Assembly (NCBI GenBank): GCA_034189035.1
Contig: JAXHVA010000005.1
Coordinates: forward strand, 33,697-97,696
From: JAUXFK01 sp034189035
Lineage (GTDB): Bacteria; Desulfobacterota; UBA8473
Length of the DNA: 64,000 nucleotides
Direction of reading: 5' to 3'
The notes under the pieces were generated by a model. That model ran no database searches. It worked only from the letters and a program-made list of their open reading frames with translations, and was not told where the DNA came from. Position 1 is the stretch's first letter. Each line of letters starts with the position of its first letter. Below are positions 46,847 through 56,332 of the stretch, piece after piece. Made by a program: the position numbers and the translations under genes.

Positions 46847-47010
46847 GGCAGCCATTTTCAGCGGACAGGTTAATATTTATATGATAATATTATCTTAGTC
46901 AAGATTAAATATCGATGCAATTTATATCTCAAACGATTGATCCGTTGTTAAAAGAGAGTAATATCAATATGATCGCTATTTTTTAAGAAAATACATAAGT
47001 GAAATAATCA

Positions 47011-47039
47011 TTGACAGCTATACGAAAAAACTCTATTCT
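47011..47039 (+). promoter_or_regulatory. Sigma-70-type promoter for tatA-tatC
   Basis: Perfect TTGACA (47011-47016), 17 bases, then TATTCT (47034-47039), 55 bases before the tatA start. Confidence 0.6.
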
Positions 47040-47094
47040 TTATAAACTGGTTGAGTAAAAAATCTGTTAATGCCTATTTAAGGTGGAAAAGCAA

Positions 47095-47439
47095 GTGTTT
47101 GGTATCGGACTCCCAGAGTTGATAATAATCTTTATTATAGCTCTTATTTTTGTCGGCCCGAAAAAATTACCTGATCTCGCCAGGACCCTGGCAAGTGGGA
47201 TAGCAGAGTTTAAAAAGGCAGCCGATGACGTTAAGAAAGATCTGAATTTCGAAGATGGATTTAATTCTAGTAAAGACGATTCGATAAAATATAAACAGGA
47301 GATTCCTGATAACTTAAAGGGGTCTGATGAATCTGGAAAAACCCAAGAAAATGAGAATTCCCAAGAAACCAGCATTGAAGAGGAAAAAGTCACTAAAGGG
47401 GATAAAGAACTTTCGGGGGGCACTAAACTAAGTGGTTGA
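47095..47439 (+). CDS. Sec-independent translocase subunit TatA/TatB family
   Basis: A 114-residue protein with one N-terminal membrane segment and an amphipathic helix: MFGIGLPELIIIFIIALIFV, then GPKKLPDLARTLASGIAEFK. A charged tail follows. The frame is open from a GTG at 47083, but the GTG at 47095 gives the standard N-terminus, with GGTGG upstream. It pairs with tatC, whose start overlaps its end by 8 bases. Whether it acts as TatA or TatB is unclear because it is the only such gene here. Confidence 0.92.
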   Translation: MFGIGLPELIIIFIIALIFVGPKKLPDLARTLASGIAEFKKAADDVKKDLNFEDGFNSSKDDSIKYKQEIPDNLKGSDESGKTQENENSQETSIEEEKVTKGDKELSGGTKLSG

Positions 47440-48160
47440 TCAAAAGCTTCCCATAACTTCTCATCTTGAGGAATTAAGAAAGAGACTGATTATTTGTTTT
47501 ATTGCGATTGGTATTGGGTTTTTTGGATCTTATTTCTTTTCAAAAAAGATATTCAATCTCCTTATGAGCCCCCTGATTGAAGTACTGCCCTCCGGTGGAT
47601 CATTCATCTTTACAGGGCTGACTGAGGCCTTTTTTACTTATCTGAAGGTAGCATTATTGAGCGGAGTATTTATTGCAAGCCCGGTAATACTATACCAAAT
47701 ATGGTCTTTTATCTCTCCAGGTCTTTATGAAAAAGAAAGGAAACACGCCCTACCTTTTGCTATCTTATCAACCATTTTCTTTGTTGGAGGAGCATTATTT
47801 GGTTATTTCGTAGTCTTCCCCTTTGGCTTTAGATTTTTTATGAGTTTTGCGAGTGAGACGATACTGGCATTTCCCTCTATAAAGGAGTACCTTTCTTTTT
47901 GTACAAGGTTACTTTTTGCATTTGGGATCGTATTTGAACTGCCTCTTTTTGTATTGTTTTTGTCGAAGATCGGGATAGTCGATGCGAAGATGTTATCATC
48001 TCAAAGGAAATATGCCCTTGTTATTGTCTTTATTGTCTCTGCAATACTGACTCCTCCTGACGTAACAACTCAGTTAATGATGGTAGTTCCACTTTTGTTG
48101 TTATATGAATTGAGTATATGGGTAGCAAAGATATTTGGTAAAAAGAGGGAGTCATCTTAA
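47432..48160 (+). CDS. tatC: Sec-independent translocase subunit TatC
   Basis: A 242-residue, six-segment membrane protein that recognises twin-arginine signal peptides. The N-terminus ITSHLEELRKRLIICFIAIG and the loop with FISPGLYEKERKHALPF are the family's most conserved parts, with the key Glu residues present. The start is GTG within the end of tatA. The 3' end overlaps by 9 bases the convergent LpoA-like gene. Confidence 0.96.
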   Translation: MVDQKLPITSHLEELRKRLIICFIAIGIGFFGSYFFSKKIFNLLMSPLIEVLPSGGSFIFTGLTEAFFTYLKVALLSGVFIASPVILYQIWSFISPGLYEKERKHALPFAILSTIFFVGGALFGYFVVFPFGFRFFMSFASETILAFPSIKEYLSFCTRLLFAFGIVFELPLFVLFLSKIGIVDAKMLSSQRKYALVIVFIVSAILTPPDVTTQLMMVVPLLLLYELSIWVAKIFGKKRESS

Positions 48161-50101
48161 CTGGATAATACTATCTCCCTTTATTGTTAAAGTAAATAGG
48201 ATTTTATCTGAATCTCCGGTCTCGTTAAAAGAGGTAGCTCCAGAAACCCCTGGATAATTTTTCACCTCATACAGCCCTTCTTTCAGTTCATCTCTTGAGT
48301 TAACCCCTTGGTTAATCAAGTCAATGATTATATTAGTTGAATCAAAAGCTTGGGCTTCTAATACGTTTGCTTCCTCTCCAAAAGTCGACTTATATTCATT
48401 TATAAAGGCCTGAACAAAAGGATAGGGACTGTCTTTGAAGAAGCCATCAACAAAAATTGATCCTTGAACGTATTCTCGCGCCATTTTAATAAGCTGTGAT
48501 GAGTTCCATCCACTTGTTCCTAAAAGCTGTATTCCTAAAACATCATAATAGACTAACTGGGGAAGGATCAAACCAACCTTATCATAGTAATCCGGGATAA
48601 ATAGAGCATCAAATCCAATAATAGGGCTTAGATCTTGCTCTTCTATCCCTTTCTCATTGATACTGTCTTCTTTATCCTCAGAAGAATAAAGCCCAACCAG
48701 TCTCTTAATCTCATTTTGAAAGTCATTTTGATTTGGCCTATATGACTCAATACTTACAACTTCACCATCCTGTTTCAGTATTTCATCCCAGAAAAGCTCC
48801 ATGAAATCCTCTCCATAATGATTCTTAGGATGGAGTATGGCGAACCTTGTTAACCCTAAAGTCTGTATTGCATAATCAGCTAAGGCTTTTGCTTGGAGAT
48901 TTGGTGTCAGGCTATTTCGAAAGACAAAATTACCAATTTCAGTAATCTTGCTCTTTTGAGATAAAACCAAGATTGGAACCTCCTGTTCCTGAGCTTTTTT
49001 TGCAGCAGCTTCAGCGGTTGTACTCAAAAGAGGACCAATAATACAGATCACATTATCCTCGTTTGCGAGCTCATACACTGCATTGGCTGCTACCTCAGGT
49101 CTTCCTTGTGAATCCTTGATTATCAATTTCATTGGTAGCCCCTCAGGTGATGGGTTGAATACATTAGCAGCCAGTTCTATACCACGAAGGGTCTTCTCAC
49201 CATATAAAGTATACTTTCCAGAAAGAGGCAAAATACAACCAATAGCGTAAATATCAGTTGAGAATTTGTTTAAGACTATATCCAACAATCTCTGGATCTT
49301 TTGTCTGTATTCATGCTCTGGGTATCTACCCAGTATTTGATGAAGAGATAAGGCCGCATCTTCAAACCTTTTTTCTTCAATAAAAATCTTTGCCAGTTGA
49401 AATGTTGCATAACTGCTTGGAAATCTATCTTGATACTGGGCGATAATATCCATAAGCTCATTTTTTAATTTACAGGCTGCAATGGTTTTTTTTATCTTCT
49501 CCTCTATCTCTTTTATCTGTGTATTATCTGTCAAGGTATCCATTGCTTTAATATATAATGTGATTGCAGCATTGTAGTTTTCCAACCCCTGATAACTTTG
49601 GCCCATTAATAAATATATCTGTACTTCGTCCTCCCGTCTATAGGCTTGGGAGACTAAGCTCTTTAATATTTCAACCGAAGCTTGAAAGGCATTAGACTTA
49701 AGATAGGACATGGCTAACTTAAGGCTCGTTTTAAAATATAATGTGCTGGTAGGAAAATCTTGCAAAATCTTTTGGAATGTTGCTGTGGATTCATCATATC
49801 TTTTCTTTGAAAGATAAATATCTCCCATCATAAAAAGGGCATCATCTGTCCTCTCATTCGAAGGAAATCTCGCCATAAAGGATTCAATATACTTTATAGC
49901 AGCATCGAAGTTCCCCTCCTCATATTCCTTTTTAGCCTTATTATAACTCTTTTTTATCTCTTCTTTGAAAGGCTCAGTTTGAGTCTTTTTTACATCGATT
50001 TCTACAGAACCATTTTGCCATTCTTTTTTTAGCGCCGAAGGAGTACAACTAAAAACAAAAGAAAGAAAAAAAATCTGTACGATGGATATCATGTACTTCA
50101 T
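48152..50101 (-). CDS. LpoA-like lipoprotein: TPR domain plus periplasmic-binding-protein domain
   Basis: A 649-residue lipoprotein. A short signal ends in FFLSFVFSC (lipid-modified Cys about residue 19). Several TPR-like repeats follow to about 280 (EEGNFDAAIKYIESFMARFP). A type 1 periplasmic-binding fold comes next (IYAIGCILPLSGKYTLYGEK, then ANEDNVICIIGPLLST) to the end. This order matches LpoA-type activators of penicillin-binding protein 1A and related branched-amino-acid-binding-like lipoproteins. It may regulate wall synthesis at the outer membrane. The ATG overlaps the stop codon of the upstream PLD pseudogene as ATGA, so translation was once coupled to it. An alternative ATG lies at 50092. 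Confidence 0.85.
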   Translation of the reverse strand: MKYMISIVQIFFLSFVFSCTPSALKKEWQNGSVEIDVKKTQTEPFKEEIKKSYNKAKKEYEEGNFDAAIKYIESFMARFPSNERTDDALFMMGDIYLSKKRYDESTATFQKILQDFPTSTLYFKTSLKLAMSYLKSNAFQASVEILKSLVSQAYRREDEVQIYLLMGQSYQGLENYNAAITLYIKAMDTLTDNTQIKEIEEKIKKTIAACKLKNELMDIIAQYQDRFPSSYATFQLAKIFIEEKRFEDAALSLHQILGRYPEHEYRQKIQRLLDIVLNKFSTDIYAIGCILPLSGKYTLYGEKTLRGIELAANVFNPSPEGLPMKLIIKDSQGRPEVAANAVYELANEDNVICIIGPLLSTTAEAAAKKAQEQEVPILVLSQKSKITEIGNFVFRNSLTPNLQAKALADYAIQTLGLTRFAILHPKNHYGEDFMELFWDEILKQDGEVVSIESYRPNQNDFQNEIKRLVGLYSSEDKEDSINEKGIEEQDLSPIIGFDALFIPDYYDKVGLILPQLVYYDVLGIQLLGTSGWNSSQLIKMAREYVQGSIFVDGFFKDSPYPFVQAFINEYKSTFGEEANVLEAQAFDSTNIIIDLINQGVNSRDELKEGLYEVKNYPGVSGATSFNETGDSDKILFTLTIKGDSIIQLR

Positions 50102-50431
50102 TTTTGTGTCCAGAGTTCAATAAATTCTTTTTCAAAAGGCTCTGCTACTCGACTTGACGATATAATCAAGAGATTTTCGTAATTCCACTTTTCTGCTGAA
50201 GTTGTCCAGTTATAAGACCCTGAAATAACGGTTTCCCCATCAATAACTGCGAACTTATTATGCATCGATCCCATTATATTGGCTCTACTGTTATAGAGTC
50301 CTTTTTTATATACAACCATTATCCCTTCTTTCTCAAGATATCTACTCTTTGAATAATTATTCAATTAAGCAGACCAATATTAAAAGTATTGCAAAAAAGG
50401 TGATTTTCAATCTTATAATGCTTTCTTTCAT
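50098..50431 (-). pseudogene. Remnant of a secreted PLD-family nuclease
   Basis: Only the ends of the gene survive. At 50431 an ATG opens a 24-residue frame, KITFFAILLILVCLIE at its end, that looks like a signal peptide and stops at 50357. In the next frame, overlapping that stop, the C-terminal part of a phospholipase-D nuclease appears: NNYSKSRYLEKEGI then the HKD motif region MHNKFAVIDGETVISGSYNW and ENLLII. The N-terminal half of the domain, about 90 residues, is missing, so an internal deletion joined the two out of frame. Nuc-type PLD nucleases need the HKD in a dimer; this fragment is unlikely to work. A short product from the TTG at 50364 cannot be excluded. Confidence 0.75.
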
Positions 50432-50467
50432 GTAAGGGTAAAGAAAGGTAGATACAAGATAACATAT

Positions 50468-51571
50468 TTATGCTTCTGAAATTGAATCCAAGCGCCATTT
50501 CCATCGAAAAATAACTGGAGATTCATTTAGTTTTTTAACTATTTAGATATTCTCTGTTTTAGTTCCTCTTTTGAGTCTACTTATATGCCACGAAGAAATG
50601 TTTTTGTCATCTTGGCAAATAGACTTTCGATAATATCCAAGCATGATCCATGTGTGAGGGTAAATACAAAATCAAATCCACATCGAACGGCAGCCAAATA
50701 TTTCCTTGTTTCTTTGGAGATATAAAGCAGAGTGATTATCCAGTTTAATTCTGATCATTATATTTTCAGGGTAGGTTTCATCCAATATTTTTAATGTATT
50801 GCACAAATTCTCGGCTTCGATGTCAATCTGCCACCATTCCATGGACTTGGCCATTGAAAAGGTCAATTCCTGACAAACAGTTCCATGGCGCTTATATTCA
50901 TAATCCCTTGCAAAACATCAATATTTTCCTGAAACCGGAGGAAGGTCGGAAACTGTTTTTGAGACAGCTTGAATGCCAGGTTTTTCATCGTAAGAAAGAA
51001 CCGTTACTGGCGGAGTATCTTTACCCATTTGTCTTATCAGTTCTACCTCTTTGTATACGTGTAGAACTTGGGTCATTTTTCGATCAAAGTCAGGATCACG
51101 CCGCTCCATGTAATAGCTAATTTTATCTGGTCGGACATCGCTTTTTTTCAATATTTTGGAAACAGCCCCTCTATTAATCTTTTGATAATGAGGGGCGGCC
51201 GTTTTCTTCGCAATGTTCTAGGGCATGCTTAGCCAGAAGTCTACTTGTCCATAATTCAAAAGAATGGCCCAATTCTTTTGGCTTATGACAAGCAAGGTTT
51301 AGGAGCCAAGTTTTGGCCTCAGGGGTTATTGCTCGGGGTTTACCTGTCCTGGAAAATCATCAAGGATAGGTAACGCACCCAGTTGCAATGCTTTATCAAT
51401 GCAGCCTTCTATCTTTGGTCGATTTGTTGAAAGCCTCCGGGCAATAAAAGAAATAGTATGACCATTAGAGTATTCGAAGATCATTCTTGCCCGTTCAATA
51501 CGAGTAGCGCTTTCAGTTCGAGATTTACTGACCTGTTTAAGTTTTTGAATCAAACTAATAAGTTCCATCAA
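50468..51571 (-). pseudogene. Degenerate IS630-family transposase
   Basis: The whole length of an IS630-type transposase can be followed on the minus strand across several frames. The N-terminal HTH reads RIERARMIFEYSNGHTISFI; then, after a one-base frame change near 51345, GKPRAITPEAKTWLLNLACH and FELWTSRLLAKHA. An extra A near 51180 shifts the frame before ISYYMERRDPDFDRKMTQVL and VTVLSYDEKPGI, which carries the first catalytic Asp. Then come a TGA, RDYEYKRHGT, GIDLFNGQVHGMVAD, LDNHSA (second Asp), ISKETRKYLAAVRCGFDF, ESLFAKMTKTFLRGI and FRWKWRLDSISEA, with more stops. At least three frameshifts and several stops make it inactive. I could not find clear terminal inverted repeats. Confidence 0.9.
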
Positions 51572-51738
51572 TAAATGACTTTTTGCTCAATATCTTTATC
51601 ATCCTCCGATGTAAAGGCAGATCGCACTTTGCCCTTATATGTCAAAATATACCTGAGGTTTAGATCTTTGTCTTCCCAGATCTTGAAAAAACTGTTTTTT
51701 TGTGGATGGTCACTCCCTATAATGTTTTCGGAGCGAAA
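51568..51738 (-). other. Open frame without a normal start next to the transposase remnant
   Basis: A 56-codon open frame, FRSENIIGSDHPQKNSFFKI and so on to DDKDIEQKVIY, ends in a TGA overlapping the transposase ATG as TGATG. It has no ATG or GTG, only an internal TTG, and I recognise no family. It could be the end of a disrupted gene lying between the dnaJ-like gene and the insertion, or chance. Confidence 0.3.
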
Positions 51739-51772
51739 TCAATAAATGCTTAGGATATTTTCTGGGTGGCTA

Positions 51773-52363
51773 CTAAATAGGGTGATCCTCAATATAAACT
51801 ACTACATAAAGGTCTCCTGGGAGACCTCCGTTGATACCTGCTCCTCCTTTTCCATGAAGACATAGCCTTGTTCCTGTTTCAATTCCTGGAGGGATTTTTA
51901 CAACAAGGGTGTTTTGTTTTGTATATTGAAAGGTCTTTATCACAGTCTCAACTCCCAGGGTTGCTTCCTCTAAAGATATTCTGTGATTGTACCTTATGTC
52001 CTCTCCTCTTTGAGCATTCTTCCTATGATATGTCGCTATTCCATAGAACCCTTTGAAAAAATCATAAAAAAAGTTGTCGAATTGAGAAATTCCATATGGA
52101 ATGTTATGTTTTAATATATGGAGTTCTTTATTTCTATGTATAGAATCTCTATAGTTGTCATATTTTAGTCTTTTTTCAGTGTTGTTTAAGACCTCATATG
52201 CTTCAACAATATCCTGAAATTTCGCCTCAGACTCTTTATCACCAAAGTTTTTATCTGGATGATATTTGTGCGCAAGACTCCTATAGGCCTTTTTAACCTC
52301 AATATCATCAGCTTCTCTGTGAATCCCTAATACCTGATAATAATCGGAATTGCCAAAATTCAA
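51773..52363 (-). CDS. Short DnaJ homologue: J domain and one C-terminal domain, no zinc finger
   Basis: A 196-residue co-chaperone. The J domain has YYQVLGIHREADDIEVKKAY and the essential HPD in HKYHPDKNFGD. After a short linker the first substrate-binding domain follows (RGEDIRYNHRISLEEATLGV) and then VVKIPPGIETGTRLCLHGKG and GGLPGDLYVVVYIEDHP. The four CxxCxGxG repeats of DnaJ are absent, as in CbpA, and the second C-terminal domain is missing: the protein stops (TAG TAG) exactly where it should continue. It should still stimulate DnaK, but substrate binding and dimerisation would be reduced. It starts 11 bases after dnaK and lies beside an insertion-sequence relic, so secondary truncation is possible. 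Confidence 0.85.
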   Translation of the reverse strand: MNFGNSDYYQVLGIHREADDIEVKKAYRSLAHKYHPDKNFGDKESEAKFQDIVEAYEVLNNTEKRLKYDNYRDSIHRNKELHILKHNIPYGISQFDNFFYDFFKGFYGIATYHRKNAQRGEDIRYNHRISLEEATLGVETVIKTFQYTKQNTLVVKIPPGIETGTRLCLHGKGGAGINGGLPGDLYVVVYIEDHPI

Positions 52364-52374
52364 TGCTTTTTATC

Positions 52375-54294
52375 CTATTGTTTATTTTCATCTACCTCTT
52401 CGAAGTCGGCATCAACTACATCTTCATCTGACGCTTTGTGAAGATCTTCTTCAACATTTGTTTCTTCTGAATCAGAAGCAGCGGTTTGTGAAGCTTGTGA
52501 ATACATAGCTTCTGCCAATTTATGTGAGGCAGTGTTGAGTTCTTCACATGCATTTTTAATTGCCTGTGTATCAGAGCCTTCTATTTCTTTCTTCAATTTA
52601 ACTATAGCTTCTTCTATATTTTGTTTTTCTGATGCATCAATAGTATTACCATGTTCCTTAAGGGTCTTCTCTGTAGTATAGATCAAAGCATCTGCTTGGT
52701 TTCGTACTTCTGCTAATTCTTTTTTCTGCCTGTCTTCTTTAGAATGAAGCTCCGCATCTTTTATCATTTGCTTAATCTCTTCTTCTGAGATTCCACTGGA
52801 GGCCGTGATCTTAATTGATTGTTCTTTACCTGTTCCCAGATCCTTAGCAGATACATGGACAATTCCATTTGCATCTATATCAAAGGTCACTTCGATCTGA
52901 GGCATTCCACGGGGGGCAGGTGGAATACCCACCAATTCAAATCTGCCTAATGTCTTGTTGTACTGTGCTATTTCACGCTCCCCTTGCAATACATGGATGC
53001 TAACCGCTGGCTGATTATCCTCTGCTGTAGAGAATATCTGGCTTTTCTTGGTAGGGATTGTCGTATTCTTCTCAATAAGTTTTGTAAATACACCCCCGAG
53101 AGTTTCTATCCCAAGAGAAAGCGGTGTCACATCTAAGAGGAGAACATCCTTGACTTCACCCTTTAAAACGCCAGCCTGTATGGCTGCCCCAATTGCAACC
53201 ACTTCATCAGGATTTACGCCCCTATGTGGTTCTTTGCCAAATATCTCGCTGACTTTTTGCTGTACTTTTGGCATTCGTGTCATGCCACCAACAAGAATGA
53301 CCTCATTGATGTCAGATGGCTTTAACCCAGCATCTTTTAAGGCAGTTTTGCAAGGGGGTATAAGCTTCTCTATTAAATCATCTACGAGTTGTTCCAGTTT
53401 TGATCGGGTTAATTTAACATTAAAATGTTTTGGACCGCTGGTATCTGCTGCTATGAAGGGAAGGTTAACATCTGTCTCCATAGAAGTAGACAATTCTTGT
53501 TTTGCCTTCTCCGCTGCATCTTTTAACCTCTGCAAGGCCATCTTGTCATTTCTCAAGTCAATCCCTTGATCTTTTTTGAATTCATCAGCTAAGTGACCAA
53601 TAATCCTCAGGTCAAAATCTTCTCCACCTAAATGGGTATCGCCATTTGTCGCTTTTACTTCAAAGACGCCATCTCCAATCTCGAGGATTGATATATCATA
53701 CGTCCCCCCTCCCAGGTCAAATACTGCTATCTTTTCATCCTTTTTCTTGTCCAAACCGTAAGCCAATGATGCTGCGGTTGGCTCATTAATTATCCTCAAA
53801 ACATTCAAACCCGCAATCCTCCCGGAATCCTTTGTTGCCTGACGCTGGCTATCGTTAAAATATGCTGGTACAGTGATGACTGCTTCTGTTACTTTCTCAC
53901 CTAAATAATCCTCGGCTGTCTGCTTCATCTTTTGCAGTATCATTGCCGAGATCTCTGCTGAGCTATAGTCTTTACCCCTAATATTAAGCTGTGCATCCCC
54001 ATTTTTTGCTTTTGTGATCTTATACGGAAGATTGGTTAAGTCATTTTGTACTTCTTTTGAATCGTATTTTCTACCGATAAGCCTCTTTACAGCAAATACT
54101 GTATTTTCAGGATTTGTTATTGCCTGTCTTTTTGCTATTTGACCTACCAACCTCTCCTCTTTATCTGTTATGGCAACCATAGAGGGAGTTGTCCTGCTTC
54201 CTTCCGCATTTGTAATAACCTTAGGATCGCCCCCTTCCATGATGGCAACACATGAATTTGTCGTCCCTAAGTCTATCCCTATCACTTTGCTCAT
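52375..54294 (-). CDS. dnaK: Chaperone DnaK (Hsp70)
   Basis: A 639-residue Hsp70. ATPase domain with VIGIDLGTTNSCVAIMEGGD, AVITVPAYFNDSQRQATKDS and IAVFDLGGGTYDISI. The linker is LLLDVTPLSLGIETLGG, followed by the peptide-binding domain and an acidic tail ending EDVVDADFEEVDENKQ, typical of bacterial DnaK. AAGGAGG precedes the ATG. It follows grpE by 60 bases. Confidence 0.98.
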   Translation of the reverse strand: MSKVIGIDLGTTNSCVAIMEGGDPKVITNAEGSRTTPSMVAITDKEERLVGQIAKRQAITNPENTVFAVKRLIGRKYDSKEVQNDLTNLPYKITKAKNGDAQLNIRGKDYSSAEISAMILQKMKQTAEDYLGEKVTEAVITVPAYFNDSQRQATKDSGRIAGLNVLRIINEPTAASLAYGLDKKKDEKIAVFDLGGGTYDISILEIGDGVFEVKATNGDTHLGGEDFDLRIIGHLADEFKKDQGIDLRNDKMALQRLKDAAEKAKQELSTSMETDVNLPFIAADTSGPKHFNVKLTRSKLEQLVDDLIEKLIPPCKTALKDAGLKPSDINEVILVGGMTRMPKVQQKVSEIFGKEPHRGVNPDEVVAIGAAIQAGVLKGEVKDVLLLDVTPLSLGIETLGGVFTKLIEKNTTIPTKKSQIFSTAEDNQPAVSIHVLQGEREIAQYNKTLGRFELVGIPPAPRGMPQIEVTFDIDANGIVHVSAKDLGTGKEQSIKITASSGISEEEIKQMIKDAELHSKEDRQKKELAEVRNQADALIYTTEKTLKEHGNTIDASEKQNIEEAIVKLKKEIEGSDTQAIKNACEELNTASHKLAEAMYSQASQTAASDSEETNVEEDLHKASDEDVVDADFEEVDENKQ

Positions 54295-54354
54295 GTCATC
54301 CTCCTTAATTATATCGACTCATTGTATTATTAAATATATTGCTATAGCTCAGCT

Positions 54355-55014
54355 TTAATTTTTGCTTGATTCTGTTCCGTCTTTGTCAATTCTATTCTGA
54401 TCGTCCTTATTGTGTTTGTTAAAAGGAGTTGCAACTGTAACTTTTGCCGGCCTAAGAAGCCTTTCATGTAAGAAATACCCCTTCTGAAATTCTGAAACGA
54501 TAGAGTTTGGACGATAGTCGTCAGTTTCAACTTGCATCATTGCTTCGTGCCTATTTGGATCGAACTCTTCTCCTACAGAAGAAAAACTGGCCAGGCCAAA
54601 CTTTTCCAGACCTTTTAAAAATTGATTTAAGACAATCTCAACACCTTCTATCAGAGATTTTGAATTGTTTGAATCCTGTCCGTGCTTAAGTGCCATCTCT
54701 AGGTTATCCACAACAGGCAATATCTCTCTTATAATGTTTTCATTACAATATCTTATTGTCTCTGTTTTCTCTTTCTCTACCCTCTTTTTGTAATTTTCGA
54801 GTTCCGCCTTGGCACGTAAATACTTATCGAAATTCTCTTGCGCTTCTTTCTCTTTAGCCTCAAGTTGTGCCTTTAATTCTTCTTTGCTACTTTTCTTTTT
54901 ATCCTTTTTCTCTTTTCCTTGTGAAGGTGCTTCTTCGTTTTCAGGCTCTATTCGATTTTCAGTATTTTCTTTATCATCTTTTTGCGATTCATTCATCTGC
55001 TCTTTTTCTACCAT
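54355..55014 (-). CDS. grpE: Nucleotide exchange factor GrpE
   Basis: A 219-residue GrpE. The first 60 residues are charged and disordered, a long coiled coil follows (EKYLRAKAELENYKKRVEKE-like: FDKYLRAKAELENYKKRVEK), then the beta-wing with FDPNRHEAMMQVETDD. It dimerises and releases ADP from DnaK. GGAGGAG precedes the ATG. Gene order hrcA-grpE-dnaK-dnaJ is the standard one. Confidence 0.96.
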   Translation of the reverse strand: MVEKEQMNESQKDDKENTENRIEPENEEAPSQGKEKKDKKKSSKEELKAQLEAKEKEAQENFDKYLRAKAELENYKKRVEKEKTETIRYCNENIIREILPVVDNLEMALKHGQDSNNSKSLIEGVEIVLNQFLKGLEKFGLASFSSVGEEFDPNRHEAMMQVETDDYRPNSIVSEFQKGYFLHERLLRPAKVTVATPFNKHNKDDQNRIDKDGTESSKN

Positions 55015-55050
55015 TACTCCTCCTTTTTTAGAGCGATGGCTATACGTCTA

Positions 55051-56100
55051 CTATATATTATCCATTATCCTGCTGACAGTTTTAGCTGTATAATCAACAA
55101 TTGGAACAATATCTGAGTAACTCATTCTTGTTGGTCCTATCACTCCAAGAATACCTATAGTATTATCTTTGCATGTATATGGAGATGCTACTATACTGCA
55201 GCTTTGCATTTCCTTAAAATTATTTTCTGACCCGATAAAAATCTGAATCCCATTCCCTTCTATTGCCTGATCTAAGATTTTTATTAAGATACTTTTCTCC
55301 TCGAAAGCTCGAAAAACTGTCTTTGTCTTTTCGATGTCACAGAATTCAGGATAGTCAAATATATTACACTTTCCATATATATATATATCGTCATCATATA
55401 TATCATCTTCGACTTGACTATTAAATGCCTTCTGACTGAGTTTTAATGCCATTGAGAGTAGACAATCATACATGTTCTTTTCTTTTTTCATCTCAGCAAC
55501 AATTTTTTTTCTTGCCTCTTTTAAAGTGAGATCAGTTAAGAGTTCATTGAGATATCTGGAGAATTTATACAATTCATCTTGTGAAAGATCTTCATCGATT
55601 TCGATGATCTTATTACGGATAATACCCGTCTTTGAAACCAAAACAGTTAAAATCTGATTCTTTCTGAACTTAACCATTTCGATATGCTTAAAGGTTATAT
55701 TCTCAAACTTAGGGGCCAATACGACTCCTGTAAATCTAGAGAAAACAGATAAAAGTCTTGAAGTCTCTTTCATTATATCTATAAATTCAAAGGTAGACCC
55801 CCTATAACTATTATCTATGATTTGTTTTTCGAATTCTGTAAGTTTTCTTATGACCAATATAGAATCAATATAATAACGGAGTCCCTCGTCTGTAGGAACT
55901 CTCCCAGCAGATGTGTGAGGTTGAAAAAGAAAACCCAATTCCTCTAAATCTGCCAACTCATTTCTTATAGAAGCAGGGCTCAAGTCTATATTGTATTTCT
56001 TTGAGAGAGTACGAGAACCTATTGGTTCTCCGGATATAATGTATTCATTAATCAAGGAATGGAGAATTTTCTTGCTTCTATCAGATATGGACTTAATCAT
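55051..56100 (-). CDS. hrcA: Heat-inducible transcription repressor HrcA
   Basis: A 349-residue repressor. N-terminal winged helix (ILHSLINEYIISGEPIGSRT, then SPASIRNELADLEELGFL) and C-terminal GAF-like and dimer regions ending IGVIGPTRMSYSDIVPIVDY. HrcA binds CIRCE, and a perfect CIRCE lies about 230 bases upstream, so the operon should be self-regulated and induced by heat. No good ribosome site precedes the ATG. Confidence 0.97.
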   Translation of the reverse strand: MIKSISDRSKKILHSLINEYIISGEPIGSRTLSKKYNIDLSPASIRNELADLEELGFLFQPHTSAGRVPTDEGLRYYIDSILVIRKLTEFEKQIIDNSYRGSTFEFIDIMKETSRLLSVFSRFTGVVLAPKFENITFKHIEMVKFRKNQILTVLVSKTGIIRNKIIEIDEDLSQDELYKFSRYLNELLTDLTLKEARKKIVAEMKKEKNMYDCLLSMALKLSQKAFNSQVEDDIYDDDIYIYGKCNIFDYPEFCDIEKTKTVFRAFEEKSILIKILDQAIEGNGIQIFIGSENNFKEMQSCSIVASPYTCKDNTIGILGVIGPTRMSYSDIVPIVDYTAKTVSRIMDNI

Positions 56101-56112
56101 TTTAATACTTAT

Positions 56113-56259
56113 TTAGTGCTCATCCAAAATATCCCCTTTGCTCGTCTTTGAACCTATCCGTAGAATGCTTTCCTTATTAAAAACTTCTGCTTTTCTCCCC
56201 CTCTGTGTTGACTTCACGGGACGAGAATATATTTTATAAGGATGAACAATAATCCTCAT
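56113..56259 (-). CDS. Possible 48-residue leader ORF between CIRCE and hrcA
   Basis: In the long leader between CIRCE and hrcA, one uninterrupted frame from ATG to TAA encodes a basic peptide starting MRIIVHPYKIYSRPVKSTQR. It ends 13 bases before the hrcA ATG. There is no ribosome site before it and no family I recognise. It could be chance or a short leader peptide. Apart from this the leader shows nothing identifiable. Confidence 0.25.
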   Translation of the reverse strand: MRIIVHPYKIYSRPVKSTQRGRKAEVFNKESILRIGSKTSKGDILDEH

Positions 56260-56332
56260 TATCTAATTAATCTTGCAAAATCGGCTCATTTCCGGGTGAA
56301 CACCTCGCTTAGATAAATAAGAGCTCCAAGAA

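Noticed and set aside
50794..51120. 108-codon plus-strand open frame in the IS region
   Set aside because: It is antisense to the recognisable IS630 transposase blocks and has no family features.
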